NCBI GenBank assembly: GCA_002401055.1
Contig: NVRZ01000099.1
Location: 1-9,812 of the forward strand
DNA from: Bacteroidota bacterium
Lineage (GTDB): Bacteria; Bacteroidota; Bacteroidia; NORP154
Reading direction: 5' to 3'
Length of the DNA: 9,812 nt
Shown: one piece after another, positions 1 through 7,070 of the stretch
Layout of the letters: the number at the start of each line of letters is the position of its first letter
Numbering within the stretch: position 1 is the stretch's first letter
Made by a program: the position numbers and the translations under genes
The notes under the pieces: generated by a model
The model's input: only the letters and a program-made list of their open reading frames with translations
Database searches by the model: none
Told to the model about the DNA's origin: nothing

Positions 1-1140
1 ACACATCGGCGTCTGCCAATGGATGCGATAGCGTCAGGATTACTAATCTTACTCTACTGCCTGATACAGTACTCACAATTAACACGGGAATTTGCACTGG
101 CGATAGCCTATTTGTCGGCGGCGCTTATCAAACCACAGCTGGAGCCTATTATGACACTTCAGCTGCGGCCAATAGTTGTGACAGCATCAGGATAACCAAC
201 TTAAGTGTAGATTCAATTATTATTAACAACCTGAACCCTACGATCTGTAGTGGTGACAGTCTTATGGCCGGAGGGACATACCAAACGACCACCGGAACTT
301 ATTTTGATACGTTGACATCCTCAGGTGGATGCGATAGTATTGTGACTACCAATCTCTCTGTTATACAAGACACCACAGTTAATTTGAGTGTCTCGATCTG
401 TACTGGAGACAGTCTGCTGATTGGAGGTGCTTACCAAAATACTGCAGGTACTTATTACGACTCTCTCAGCGGAGCCAATGGATGCGACAGTGTTCGGATT
501 ACTTCTCTTTCCGTATTAACTGACACTACAAATTCAATTAGTGTAAACATCTGCACCGGCGACAGCGTGCTTGCTGGAGGAGGCTATCAAAACTCCTCAG
601 GTTCTTATTTTGATACATTGATTGCTGCCAATGGATGTGACAGTATTTTAACCATGAATCTCTTCGTTTTGTCCGACACAACAGTGACATTAAATGCTGG
701 TATTTGCACAGGGGATAGCCTACTCGTTGGTGGAAGCTTTCAATTCTCTTCAGGCACCTATTACGATACCTTCTCAGCCGCAAACGGTTGTGATAGTGTG
801 AGAATAACCAACTTAACTGTAGATTCTATTCTACTGACCACCCTAAACGTTTCATTATGCAAGGGCGATAGTGTATTGGCAGGTGGTAGCTATCAAACGA
901 CTTCAGGAACCTACTACGATTCTTTAATTGCATCTGCAGGATGTGACAGTGTTGTCATCACAAATTTGCTTATTTCTCCTACTATGATTGCCCTGCAATT
1001 TATTAGCATTTGTAGTGGTGACAGCCTCTTTACAGGAGGTGGCTACCAAACCAGTACGGGTTATTATTACGATACAGTATTTGCAGTCAACGGTTGCGAC
1101 AGTACGATTTTTATAACTGACCTAATCGTTTTACCATCCC
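1..1140 (+). repeat. Protein-coding tandem repeats, 153-bp period
   Basis: Each unit begins with the codon for I or L before C-x-G-D-S. Units start at 90, 243, 396, 549, 702, 855 and 1008, exactly 153 bp apart, so every complete unit is 51 codons with no indels. Bases 3-89 are the end of a further copy, and the last unit loses similarity near 1140. Each unit keeps two cysteines at positions 2 and 30, each next to an acidic residue (C-x-G-D-S and G-C-D-S). This would suit a disulfide-stabilised extracellular domain (inference). Copies are clearly related in protein but diverged in DNA, so the array is not freshly amplified. Confidence 0.9.
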
Positions 1141-1673
1141 CAGTAGTTAGTGCGGGCACGGATATCACCATTATTGGAGGGTCAAGTATTCAGCTTACTG
1201 GTTCTGGGGGGCCAAGCTACTCGTGGACTCCGTCGGCTGGGTTAAGCTGTACAGCTTGCGCTGATCCAATTGCAAATCCAGAAGTTACCACGACTTATTA
1301 CCTCTCGGTTATAGATGCAAATAATTGTACCGGTTCGGATTCAATTCTAATTACCGTAGTAAATGTAGCTGAGATATTCATTCCCAATCTTTTCTCGCCC
1401 AATGCTGATAATGTAAATGACATATTTTATATCCGTGGAAATGGAATTGATCAGTTGGAGATTATAATCTATGACAGATGGGGGGAAAAGATATTTGATG
1501 GAGCCAAAGCCGACATTTGGGCTGCGGATGGCACGTACCCCACGAATGTTGGCTGGGATGGAACGTACAAGGGGAAACCCATGAACCAAGCGGTGTTTGT
1601 CTATGTTGTTAAAGGCGCATTTAGCAATGGTGAGTTGATTGATGAAAAGGGAAATATTACGCTAATAAGATGA
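1..1673 (+). CDS. T9SS-secreted tandem-repeat protein with type B (gliding-motility-associated) C-terminal domain, 5' partial
   Basis: The frame is open from base 3, so the gene enters from the left and 556 residues are visible. The first in-frame ATG (264) lies inside a repeat and is not the real start. Residues 1-29 are the tail of one repeat. Seven 51-residue repeats follow (residues 30 to about 379), with pattern x-C-x-G-D-S-L, G-G-x-Y-Q, G-x-Y-Y-D, N-G-C-D-S and T-N-L. Next is an Ig/PKD-like segment (about 380-453) with the S-C-x-x-C and T-T-Y-Y elements common in large Bacteroidota surface proteins. The last ~100 residues match the CHU_C/TIGR04131 type: F-I-P-N-L-F-S-P-N, Y-D-R-W-G-E, G-W-D-G-T, Y-V-V-K-G and terminal G-N-I-T-L-I-R. 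In this family the C-terminal domain directs export by the type IX system. The product is therefore probably extracellular or surface-attached. The repeats may be adhesive or structural; ligand and full size are unknown. The next gene overlaps it. Confidence 0.9.
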   Translation, partial: TSASANGCDSVRITNLTLLPDTVLTINTGICTGDSLFVGGAYQTTAGAYYDTSAAANSCDSIRITNLSVDSIIINNLNPTICSGDSLMAGGTYQTTTGTYFDTLTSSGGCDSIVTTNLSVIQDTTVNLSVSICTGDSLLIGGAYQNTAGTYYDSLSGANGCDSVRITSLSVLTDTTNSISVNICTGDSVLAGGGYQNSSGSYFDTLIAANGCDSILTMNLFVLSDTTVTLNAGICTGDSLLVGGSFQFSSGTYYDTFSAANGCDSVRITNLTVDSILLTTLNVSLCKGDSVLAGGSYQTTSGTYYDSLIASAGCDSVVITNLLISPTMIALQFISICSGDSLFTGGGYQTSTGYYYDTVFAVNGCDSTIFITDLIVLPSPVVSAGTDITIIGGSSIQLTGSGGPSYSWTPSAGLSCTACADPIANPEVTTTYYLSVIDANNCTGSDSILITVVNVAEIFIPNLFSPNADNVNDIFYIRGNGIDQLEIIIYDRWGEKIFDGAKADIWAADGTYPTNVGWDGTYKGKPMNQAVFVYVVKGAFSNGELIDEKGNITLIR

Positions 1674-2728
1674 TGAAAAGAATAGGTATAAATATGAACT
1701 ATACAAAAACCATATTACCCTTAATGTTGTTCATGGCATATTACTGTGAAGTTAAAGGCCAGGATATTCACTTTTCTCAGTATAACCAAACTCCGCTTAT
1801 CATCAACCCGGCGTTAACCGGTATGTTTAACGGAAATCAGCGGGTGTTGATCAATTACAAGGACCAATGGCGAAGTGTTACAACGCCCTATACCACCTAT
1901 GCGCTGTCTTTTGACATGGCAATTTTGAAGAAGAAATGGGAAAAGGGAAATTTGGGCATTGGAGTATTTGCTTTTAGCGATAAGGCAGGGGATTTGGGGT
2001 TTAGAACAACTCAACTAAATATTTCACTATCCGCTATCATTAACCTCAATGAGAAGAACAAACTTTCCGCCGGGCTGCAAGGTGGAATGGCGCAAAGAAG
2101 CGTTGATTATGCCAAGATAAAAACGGATAATCAATATGTGAACGGCACATACGATCCTACTTTTGCTAGTGGAGAGGCCTCAAATTTTACCTCTACCTCC
2201 TTTGGAGATTTCACGGCAGGAATGGTCTGGGGCTATACAAATACTGAGAAAAATCATTATACAAAATTAGGTGCCGCTATTTATCATTTTAATAAACCCG
2301 AGCAAGATCTTTATCAACTGGTTCAGGATAGGTTGTATTCAAGGGTGGCTATTCACGGAAGTGCATCCGTAGCCTTAAAGAGTAAAAACTGGGCAATAGT
2401 GCCCTCTTTTGTTTATCTTGTGCAAGGTCCAACTGCGGAACTCTATCTCGGTTCCTTGATCAGATATAAGCTAAAGGAAGGCTCTAAATACACCAAGCTA
2501 AAAAAGGAAACAGCCATTTCTATCGGTTGCTTTTACCGAGCTGGCGATGCAATTATCCCAACGGTGCTGTTTGAAATTGCCAGTTTTGCGGTGGGATTCA
2601 GCTATGATGTAAACACCTCAGGCTTAAAAGCGGCGTCATCAGGCAATGGCGGATTTGAAATATCGTTGCGCTTTGTAAACCCAAACCCGTTTAAAAATGA
2701 CAAGTATATTTATCGGTCTTTGTATTAA
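1670..2728 (+). CDS. PorP/SprF family type IX secretion system outer-membrane protein
   Basis: This 352-residue protein has an N-terminal signal peptide (cleavage likely after V-K-G at residue 30). The mature start Q-D-I-H-F-S-Q-Y, then N-P-A-L-T-G (46-51) and N-Y-K-D-Q-W-R (62-68), are hallmarks of the PorP/SprF family (TIGR03519). The rest alternates short polar and hydrophobic strands, as expected of an outer-membrane beta-barrel, and ends with a G-F-E-I-S-L-R-F strand and a short tail. SprF of Flavobacterium johnsoniae is needed for secretion or attachment of the adhesin SprB, and relatives are often encoded beside type B C-terminal-domain proteins. This copy is thus probably the dedicated partner of the upstream repeat protein. 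Its ATG overlaps that gene's TGA (ATGA), suggesting translational coupling. A second ATG follows at once (1673) and another in-frame ATG at 1694 would also give a good signal peptide, so the start is uncertain by up to eight codons. Confidence 0.88.
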   Translation: MMKRIGINMNYTKTILPLMLFMAYYCEVKGQDIHFSQYNQTPLIINPALTGMFNGNQRVLINYKDQWRSVTTPYTTYALSFDMAILKKKWEKGNLGIGVFAFSDKAGDLGFRTTQLNISLSAIINLNEKNKLSAGLQGGMAQRSVDYAKIKTDNQYVNGTYDPTFASGEASNFTSTSFGDFTAGMVWGYTNTEKNHYTKLGAAIYHFNKPEQDLYQLVQDRLYSRVAIHGSASVALKSKNWAIVPSFVYLVQGPTAELYLGSLIRYKLKEGSKYTKLKKETAISIGCFYRAGDAIIPTVLFEIASFAVGFSYDVNTSGLKAASSGNGGFEISLRFVNPNPFKNDKYIYRSLY

Positions 2729-2783
2729 GATTCGAGTTTTATTACATACATCGTACGGCCACTCTCTAAGTAATAACTTTTGA

Positions 2784-3050
2784 TTAGGCGATTGTAAAAT
2801 CCTCAAAGTACTGCAACTTGCCATCCCACTGCTTTACGCTTGTTACTGTGGATCGCTCCGACCCAACCTGACTCCACTCTACTAACTTTACCAAGTTCTC
2901 TTCAGTTCCCTCTGCTTCTATGTAAACACTCCCGTCAGGTTCATTTCTTGCAAATCCTTTAATTTCCAGCTCATTCGCTTTTTTTCGAGTGCTATCTCGG
3001 AACCATACGCCTTGAACAGTTCCCTCTACCCTTATATTTAGATGTTTCAT
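2784..3050 (-). CDS. acyP: Acylphosphatase
   Basis: This 88-residue protein has the normal length of the acylphosphatase family, which hydrolyses the carboxyl-phosphate bond of acylphosphates such as acetyl phosphate or 1,3-bisphosphoglycerate. The signature V-Q-G-V-W-F-R (12-18) holds the phosphate-binding Arg18. R-N-E-P-D-G-S-V (35-42) holds the catalytic Asn36. A conserved-type tryptophan (W58) and G-S-E-R-S-T-V follow. W16 stands where glycine is usual in V-Q-G-V-G-F-R, a common enough variation. No signal peptide, so cytosolic. It is convergent with the SprF-like gene (55-bp spacer) and diverges from bcp. The physiological role of these small enzymes in bacteria is not well defined. Confidence 0.93.
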   Translation of the reverse strand: MKHLNIRVEGTVQGVWFRDSTRKKANELEIKGFARNEPDGSVYIEAEGTEENLVKLVEWSQVGSERSTVTSVKQWDGKLQYFEDFTIA

Positions 3051-3058
3051 TTAAGTTA

Positions 3059-3161
3059 ACGAATTACGAATGGGTACGAATTTACGAATTGGAGTAGGAT
3101 GATCCTTTTGAATACCTATTCGCACATTCGTACCCCGACATAGGAGGGGATTAGCAATTCG
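3059..3161. repeat. ACGAAT-rich intergenic repeat with imperfect inverted repeat
   Basis: The hexamer ACGAAT occurs at 3059-3064, 3066-3071, 3076-3081 and 3084-3089. Reverse-oriented copies are at 3126-3131 (ATTCGT) and, as ATTCG only, at 3118-3122 and 3157-3161. Arms 3072-3092 and 3115-3135 are inverted copies matching at 18 of 21 positions, including a perfect ten-base block GGGTACGAAT/ATTCGTACCC, around a 22-base loop. The element sits between the divergent acylphosphatase and bcp starts. It could be a REP-like mobile palindrome, a protein-binding operator or an RNA hairpin in the acylphosphatase leader. The sequence alone does not decide. Confidence 0.7.
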
Positions 3162-3251
3162 CAGACAAATGGATAAAATATCCTTACTCCAAACTCAGCC
3201 ATAGTTAATAAGTTAATCCCCCACCCCGTAAAACGTTCATATTATTTTGCG

Positions 3252-3258
3252 TACTTTG
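3252..3258 (+). promoter_or_regulatory. Possible -7 promoter element upstream of bcp
   Basis: TACTTTG, 19 bases before the bcp start codon, resembles the Bacteroidota -7 element TAnnTTTG but is one base short of the consensus. I see no convincing -33 TTTG element about 20 bases upstream. It is proposed because bcp diverges from its neighbour and needs its own promoter in this spacer. Confidence 0.3.
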
Positions 3259-3277
3259 TTTAAGAACGAAAATACCC

Positions 3278-3760
3278 ATGACACATCTTAAAATCGGCGA
3301 TAAAGCACCTGATTTTCAATCAGTTGACCAGGAGGGAAACCCCGTAAATCTAAAGGATTTTGCAGGTAAAAAAGTGATACTTTACTTCTATCCAAGGGAC
3401 AATACTCCAGGTTGCACAGTAGAGTCTTGCAATTTACGAGACAACTACGCAGGACTGATGGAAAAGGGATATGAAGTAATTGGCGTGAGTGCGGACACAG
3501 AGAAATCACACCGAAGGTTTATTAAGCTTTTTAAGCTTCCATTTACCTTGTTGGCGGACACCGACAAGAAAGTAATTGAAGCTTACGGCATTTGGGGTGA
3601 GAAAAAATTCATGGGTAGAACGTACGATGGCATTCACCGAACAACTTTTGTAATATCTGAAGATGGAACCATTGAAGATATTATCACAAAGGTAAAGACC
3701 AAGAGCCATACGGCCCAAATTCTGGAGAATGCCAAGAATACTGAAACGACAATCAACTAA
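3278..3760 (+). CDS. bcp: Thioredoxin-dependent thiol peroxidase (Bcp/PrxQ peroxiredoxin)
   Basis: This 160-residue cytosolic peroxiredoxin would reduce hydrogen peroxide and organic hydroperoxides with electrons from thioredoxin. The active-site motif P-x-x-x-T-x-x-C spans Pro39, Thr43 and peroxidatic Cys46. A second cysteine five residues later (Cys51, V-E-S-C) is the resolving cysteine of the alpha-type PrxQ subgroup, which forms an intramolecular disulfide. G-D-K-A-P-D-F near the N-terminus and G-I-H-R-T-T-F-V-I (about 118-126), with the conserved late arginine, complete the family pattern. Length is typical. No Shine-Dalgarno sequence precedes the ATG, as is usual in Bacteroidota. recA follows after 39 bp on the same strand with no terminator visible, so the two may be co-transcribed, joining oxidative defence and DNA repair. 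Confidence 0.96.
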   Translation: MTHLKIGDKAPDFQSVDQEGNPVNLKDFAGKKVILYFYPRDNTPGCTVESCNLRDNYAGLMEKGYEVIGVSADTEKSHRRFIKLFKLPFTLLADTDKKVIEAYGIWGEKKFMGRTYDGIHRTTFVISEDGTIEDIITKVKTKSHTAQILENAKNTETTIN

Positions 3761-3799
3761 TAATTAGAAAAGCAATCATTTATTTAATACTATAGAATT

Positions 3800-4813
3800 A
3801 TGGAAAAAGAGGTTAAAGACAAAAGCAAGGAAAAATTAAAAGCATTACAGCTTACGTTGGACAAACTGGAAAAAACCTACGGAAAAGGTACGGTTATGAA
3901 GATGGGAGATTCTCCCATTGCTGACATATCTATAATTCCCACAGGTTCAATTACGCTGGACATGGCATTGGGAATAGGCGGTTTACCAAAGGGTAGAGTT
4001 GTGGAGATTTATGGGCCTGAATCATCGGGAAAAACAACCTTGTCGATCCATGCCATCGCAGAGGCACAAAAGGCAGGAGGAATTGCTGCATTCATCGATG
4101 CAGAGCATGCATTTGACAGATCTTACGCTGAGAAGCTGGGCGTTGACATAGAAAACCTTTTGATCTCGCAACCAGACAACGGCGAGCAAGCGCTTGAGAT
4201 TGCAGATAACCTGATATGTTCAGGCGCCATCGATATCCTCGTTATAGACTCAGTAGCAGCGCTAACACCAAGAGCTGAAATTGAAGGTGAAATGGGAGAT
4301 TCACAGATGGGCTTGCAGGCACGTTTGATGTCTAAAGCCCTAAGAAAACTTACAGCTTCTATCGCTAAAACCGGTTGCTGCTGTGTATTCATCAATCAAA
4401 TTCGTATGAAGATTGGTGTAATGTTTGGCAACCCAGAAACAACCACTGGCGGTAATGCTCTGAAATTTTATTCTTCGGTTCGCCTTGATATAAGAAGAAT
4501 TGGCGCAATAAAAGATGGTGATGTCATCACCGGAAATCGCACAAGAGTAAAAGTGGTGAAGAACAAAATGGCTCCACCATTCAGAACTGCTGAGTTTGAC
4601 ATTATGTTCGGCAAGGGAATTTCCAGAACGGGTGAATTGGTAGATATGGGTGTGGACAACAACATCATCCGTAAGAGTGGCTCATGGTTTAGCTATGGAG
4701 ATACCAAGTTAGCTCAAGGAAGAGATGCGGTGAAGCAACTATTGATGGATAACCCAGAACTTATGGAAGAGATTGAAACGAATATCCTGGAGGCTATAGC
4801 TGCTAAAAACTAA
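3800..4813 (+). CDS. recA: Recombinase RecA
   Basis: RecA forms ATP-dependent filaments on single-stranded DNA, catalyses strand exchange in homologous recombination and stimulates LexA-type self-cleavage. The 337-residue protein shows Walker [10 protein letters not shown] (72-80, Lys78), catalytic Glu102 in I-D-A-E-H-A, Walker B I-L-V-I-D (Asp150), the switch glutamine Gln200 in F-I-N-Q-I-R, and loop L2 with G-N-P-E-T-T-T-G-G (210-218). The N-terminal extension is lysine-rich and the C-terminus is short, ending I-A-A-K-N. All catalytic elements are intact and there is no intein. I see no clear LexA-type operator in the 39-bp upstream spacer, so SOS control is not supported here. Confidence 0.98.
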   Translation: MEKEVKDKSKEKLKALQLTLDKLEKTYGKGTVMKMGDSPIADISIIPTGSITLDMALGIGGLPKGRVVEIYGPESSGKTTLSIHAIAEAQKAGGIAAFIDAEHAFDRSYAEKLGVDIENLLISQPDNGEQALEIADNLICSGAIDILVIDSVAALTPRAEIEGEMGDSQMGLQARLMSKALRKLTASIAKTGCCCVFINQIRMKIGVMFGNPETTTGGNALKFYSSVRLDIRRIGAIKDGDVITGNRTRVKVVKNKMAPPFRTAEFDIMFGKGISRTGELVDMGVDNNIIRKSGSWFSYGDTKLAQGRDAVKQLLMDNPELMEEIETNILEAIAAKN

Positions 4814-4831
4814 AACCTTCTTTAGGTTTTA
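4811..4831 (+). terminator. Weak hairpin over the recA stop codon
   Basis: TAAAACCT (4811-4818) and AGGTTTTA (4824-4831) form a perfect eight-base stem with a five-base loop, and the recA TAA is its first three bases. The stem is AT-rich and no U-tract follows directly on the + strand (a T-rich stretch comes about ten bases later). It may be a weak terminator or a 3'-end stabiliser of recA mRNA. Confidence 0.35.
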
Positions 4832-4873
4832 AGCGTACATCTTGTTCTTTTAATCTAGCCAGAATACAGCATA

Positions 4874-5920
4874 ATGTTCTCAGTAATAAAACCCTTCAGT
4901 AACTTGAGGTATGGGCTAAGATGGTTATGCGTTGTCTCTCTGTGGCTTTATTCATGCGAAAACAGCAGTGTGGAAACTGTTCAGGAAGCTGTTGTACAAA
5001 GTCCTAAATCGGAAATTGATATTCTCACCGACCAAATAAGTAAAGACAGGTTAAACTCTGATCTTTTTCACCGCAGGGCGATTGCTTATATCAAAATCGG
5101 AAGCCTAGACGCTGCCATGAACAGTGTGAAGATCGCAATCGGAATAGACAGCACCAAAGGAGAATACTTCTTCACCAAAGCTGAAATTCATTTTGCATAT
5201 CGAAAAGTGATCCAATCGATCGACGCGTTGGAACGCTGCGTAAATCTGGAAGCGGAACATATAGAGGCCCTTGTTAAGCTAGCGGAGCTAGAGTTCTACA
5301 TTAAAAACGTTCAAAAGAGTATATCCTATTTAAAAAAGGTAAACGAGGTAGATCCATACAATGCTCAGGCGTATTACATTCATGGTCTTGTGTTCAAGCA
5401 AATAGGTGACACCACAAAAGCCTTGGGCAGCTTGCAAACGGCGGTAGAATATGACCCTGACCATTATGATGCCTATTTACAATTGGGCCTTATTCATTAC
5501 GGATTGAACGAGAAAATAAGTGAACACTACCTAAAGAGTGCCATTAATCTTGCGCCTGAAAGCACGGAGGCACTGTATGCGCTTGCAATGTTCTACCAAA
5601 GCTTTGACGATACCAAAAAAGCAATGGACATGTATTACAATATCATCGAACTAGATGTGAGATATATTAATGCACATTATAATCTTGGATATTTGGTGTA
5701 TGAAGAGCTAAGAGACAATGAAACCGCCCTAAAGCACTTTGATAACGCTCTTTCCTGTGATAGTACGCATGCAAACTCACAATATATGAAAGGATTGATT
5801 CATGAGGAATTAATGAAATACCCTGAAGCAAGGAAGTATTATATAAAGGCACTGAAATTTGAAACCAATCACGAATTGGCGATCAAAGGTATGAATCGCC
5901 TGGACAGGGCGCCTAGATAG
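4874..5920 (+). CDS. Tetratricopeptide-repeat (TPR) lipoprotein
   Basis: This 348-residue protein starts with a basic n-region, a hydrophobic stretch (about 17-26) and a plausible lipobox L-Y-S-C with Cys28, so it is probably a membrane-anchored lipoprotein. A short polar linker follows, then about eight consecutive TPR units from residue 60 to 335 with the ~34-residue period. Examples of repeat signatures are A-Y-I-K-I-G-S-L-D-A-A, A-Y-Y-I-H-G-L-V-F-K-Q-I-G-D, A-H-Y-N-L-G-Y-L-V-Y and S-Q-Y-M-K-G-L-I-H-E. No enzymatic domain is visible, so a scaffold or protein-binding role is the most that can be inferred. It lies 60 bp after recA on the same strand and is convergent with the DUF218 gene (24-bp gap). 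No homologue with a known role is recognised. Confidence 0.85.
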   Translation: MFSVIKPFSNLRYGLRWLCVVSLWLYSCENSSVETVQEAVVQSPKSEIDILTDQISKDRLNSDLFHRRAIAYIKIGSLDAAMNSVKIAIGIDSTKGEYFFTKAEIHFAYRKVIQSIDALERCVNLEAEHIEALVKLAELEFYIKNVQKSISYLKKVNEVDPYNAQAYYIHGLVFKQIGDTTKALGSLQTAVEYDPDHYDAYLQLGLIHYGLNEKISEHYLKSAINLAPESTEALYALAMFYQSFDDTKKAMDMYYNIIELDVRYINAHYNLGYLVYEELRDNETALKHFDNALSCDSTHANSQYMKGLIHEELMKYPEARKYYIKALKFETNHELAIKGMNRLDRAPR

Positions 5921-5944
5921 CGTAGGCCGGGTAATACGACAGCA

Positions 5945-6613
5945 TTATTTGTCAAAATCGATATTCTTACCTCTGGTGCCTTTCAACCTCTTCCAGAGGC
6001 CTTCTCGCTCCACTATAGAGACAAAGCTAGAGTCAAACGCTGACGTGGGATCAATCTTCGGCTCAGTTAACGAGTAAGAACGCAACGTATCAAAATTAAA
6101 GGGGAGCAGCGCTATTGGCAACTTGTGTTTTTTCCGGAACTTTCTGATCATGTTGATTTGAAAAGGATCTGTAGCCAGTGCGATATTTTTAAAGCCTTTT
6201 TCCTGAGCAATTTTATATGAGTAGTATAAATTTTCTGTGCTATGCTCAGCTTCAATCTCCTCAAAAATGTGCTCCTGAGGTATTCCAAGGGCTGCGCCAT
6301 AAAGTGCCATTATTCGCCCCTCATAATATGGTGAGTACACCGCTGATCCTGAATATATAATATTCTTGGCAATACCTCTCCTGTACAAATGCAGGGAATG
6401 ATACACACGCAACTTCATAACAGGGCTCCAGGTTTCTCCTTCAAAGGGAACTCCCGGTACTATAATGACATCAAAAGGCGCATCAAGTACACTTTCTGCA
6501 TAAACTTTTTTAGAATCTGGATAGAACTTGGAGAGAAAGGAACATCCTGCAAGGATCATCACCACAACGAGCAAGCACGCTATGTCAAATGATATGTTTT
6601 GCTTGATTTTCAT
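5945..6613 (-). CDS. DUF218/YdcF-like (SanA/ElyC superfamily) lipoprotein
   Basis: The chosen start gives 222 residues. Residues 1-23 form a classical lipoprotein signal ending L-A-G-C (Cys24). The remainder matches the DUF218 fold: F-D-V-I-I-V-P-G (47-54), L-Y-R-R-G-I-A-K-N-I-I-Y-S-G (76-89), E-G-R-I-M-A (98-103), G-I-P-Q-E-H-I (110-116) and S-T-E-N (125-128). Members include E. coli SanA, YdcF and ElyC, linked to envelope integrity, but the biochemical activity is mostly unknown. The frame extends upstream to an ATG at 6640, but that codon lies in the rplT terminator hairpin. The ATG at 6613 (M-K-I-K-Q-N) gives the more normal signal peptide and is preferred, with 6622 a second choice. After Cys24 there is no acidic surface-export signal, so the protein likely faces the periplasm. 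Confidence 0.85.
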   Translation of the reverse strand: MKIKQNISFDIACLLVVVMILAGCSFLSKFYPDSKKVYAESVLDAPFDVIIVPGVPFEGETWSPVMKLRVYHSLHLYRRGIAKNIIYSGSAVYSPYYEGRIMALYGAALGIPQEHIFEEIEAEHSTENLYYSYKIAQEKGFKNIALATDPFQINMIRKFRKKHKLPIALLPFNFDTLRSYSLTEPKIDPTSAFDSSFVSIVEREGLWKRLKGTRGKNIDFDK

Positions 6614-6620
6614 GGTGTAC

Positions 6621-6660
6621 ATAAAAAAGAAATCCCGCACATATGGTTATGTACGGGATT
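6621..6660 (-). terminator. Intrinsic terminator of the thrS-infC-rpmI-rplT operon
   Basis: Arms 6648-6660 and 6631-6643 pair over 13 positions around a four-base loop (6644-6647). The single deviation is a G-U wobble in the - strand RNA but a C-A mismatch in the + strand RNA, which shows the hairpin works in the - direction. It is followed on the - strand by a T-rich tract with six consecutive T (6623-6628). The stem begins 25 bases after the rplT stop codon. Confidence 0.9.
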
Positions 6661-6685
6661 CAGATATTAAACAGATGAATCTCTG

Positions 6686-7030
6686 CTATTTTACCTTTTC
6701 AGCTACTGCTTTAAAAGCTTCTGGATGATTGGCTGCTAAATCAGCGAGTACCTTTCTATTCAGTCCTACATTTTTTGCAATAACCTTTCCCATAAATTCT
6801 GAGTAGGACATACCGTGTAATCTTGCTCCAGCGTTGATGCGTTGTATCCACAATGCGCGGAAAGTTCTTTTCTTAGCTTTTCTGTCGCGGTAAGCATAAG
6901 TCATTCCCTTCTCAACTTTATTCTTAGCTACCGTGTGAACATTCTTTCCTCTTCCCCAATAACCTTTTGCTTTTTTGAGAACTTTCTTTCTCCTTTTATG
7001 AGCGGCTACTGAGTTTACTGACCTTGGCAT
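6686..7030 (-). CDS. rplT: 50S ribosomal protein L20
   Basis: This 114-residue, strongly basic protein matches bacterial L20, an early-binding 23S rRNA protein needed for 50S assembly. It starts [16 protein letters not shown] and carries [19 protein letters not shown] and [11 protein letters not shown], the conserved rRNA-contacting segments. Length is normal. It is the last gene of the translation operon, 40 bp after rpmI and 25 bp before a strong terminator. The leader has no Shine-Dalgarno sequence but has an AT-rich 12-mer also found before rpmI. L20 represses its own operon in some bacteria; nothing here proves that. Confidence 0.98.
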   Translation of the reverse strand: MPRSVNSVAAHKRRKKVLKKAKGYWGRGKNVHTVAKNKVEKGMTYAYRDRKAKKRTFRALWIQRINAGARLHGMSYSEFMGKVIAKNVGLNRKVLADLAANHPEAFKAVAEKVK

Positions 7031-7040
7031 AACTTTATTC

Positions 7041-7052
7041 TTTAAATTATTT
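7041..7052 (-). promoter_or_regulatory. AT-rich leader 12-mer before rplT, identical to the one before rpmI
   Basis: Read on the - strand the element is AAATAATTTAAA, ending exactly ten bases before the rplT ATG. The same 12-mer lies exactly ten bases before the rpmI ATG. It could act as an unstructured translation-enhancing leader in a lineage that largely lacks Shine-Dalgarno pairing (inference). Confidence 0.4.
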
Positions 7053-7070
7053 TCTGACTGTCTTTACGAC

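Noticed and set aside
538..783. Minus-strand open frame across the repeat array
   Set aside because: It is the antisense shadow of the 153-bp repeats. Its sequence is low in complexity for a real protein and has no start context or family resemblance.
2739..2776. Inverted repeat TTATTAC/GTAATAA between the SprF-like gene and acyP
   Set aside because: The stem is short and AT-only, the loop is 24 bases, and there is no proper U-tract in either direction, so a terminator is not supported.
3203..3217. Direct repeat AGTTAAT, two copies 8 bp apart
   Set aside because: It is short and AT-rich with no relation to the start codons; not enough for an operator claim.
3761..3799. SOS (LexA-type) operator before recA
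   Set aside because: No palindromic operator was recognised in the 39-bp spacer, and operator consensus varies among Bacteroidota.
5911..5927. GCCTA/TAGGC hairpin at the end of the TPR gene
   Set aside because: The stem is only five bases and no T-run follows on either strand; chance is sufficient.
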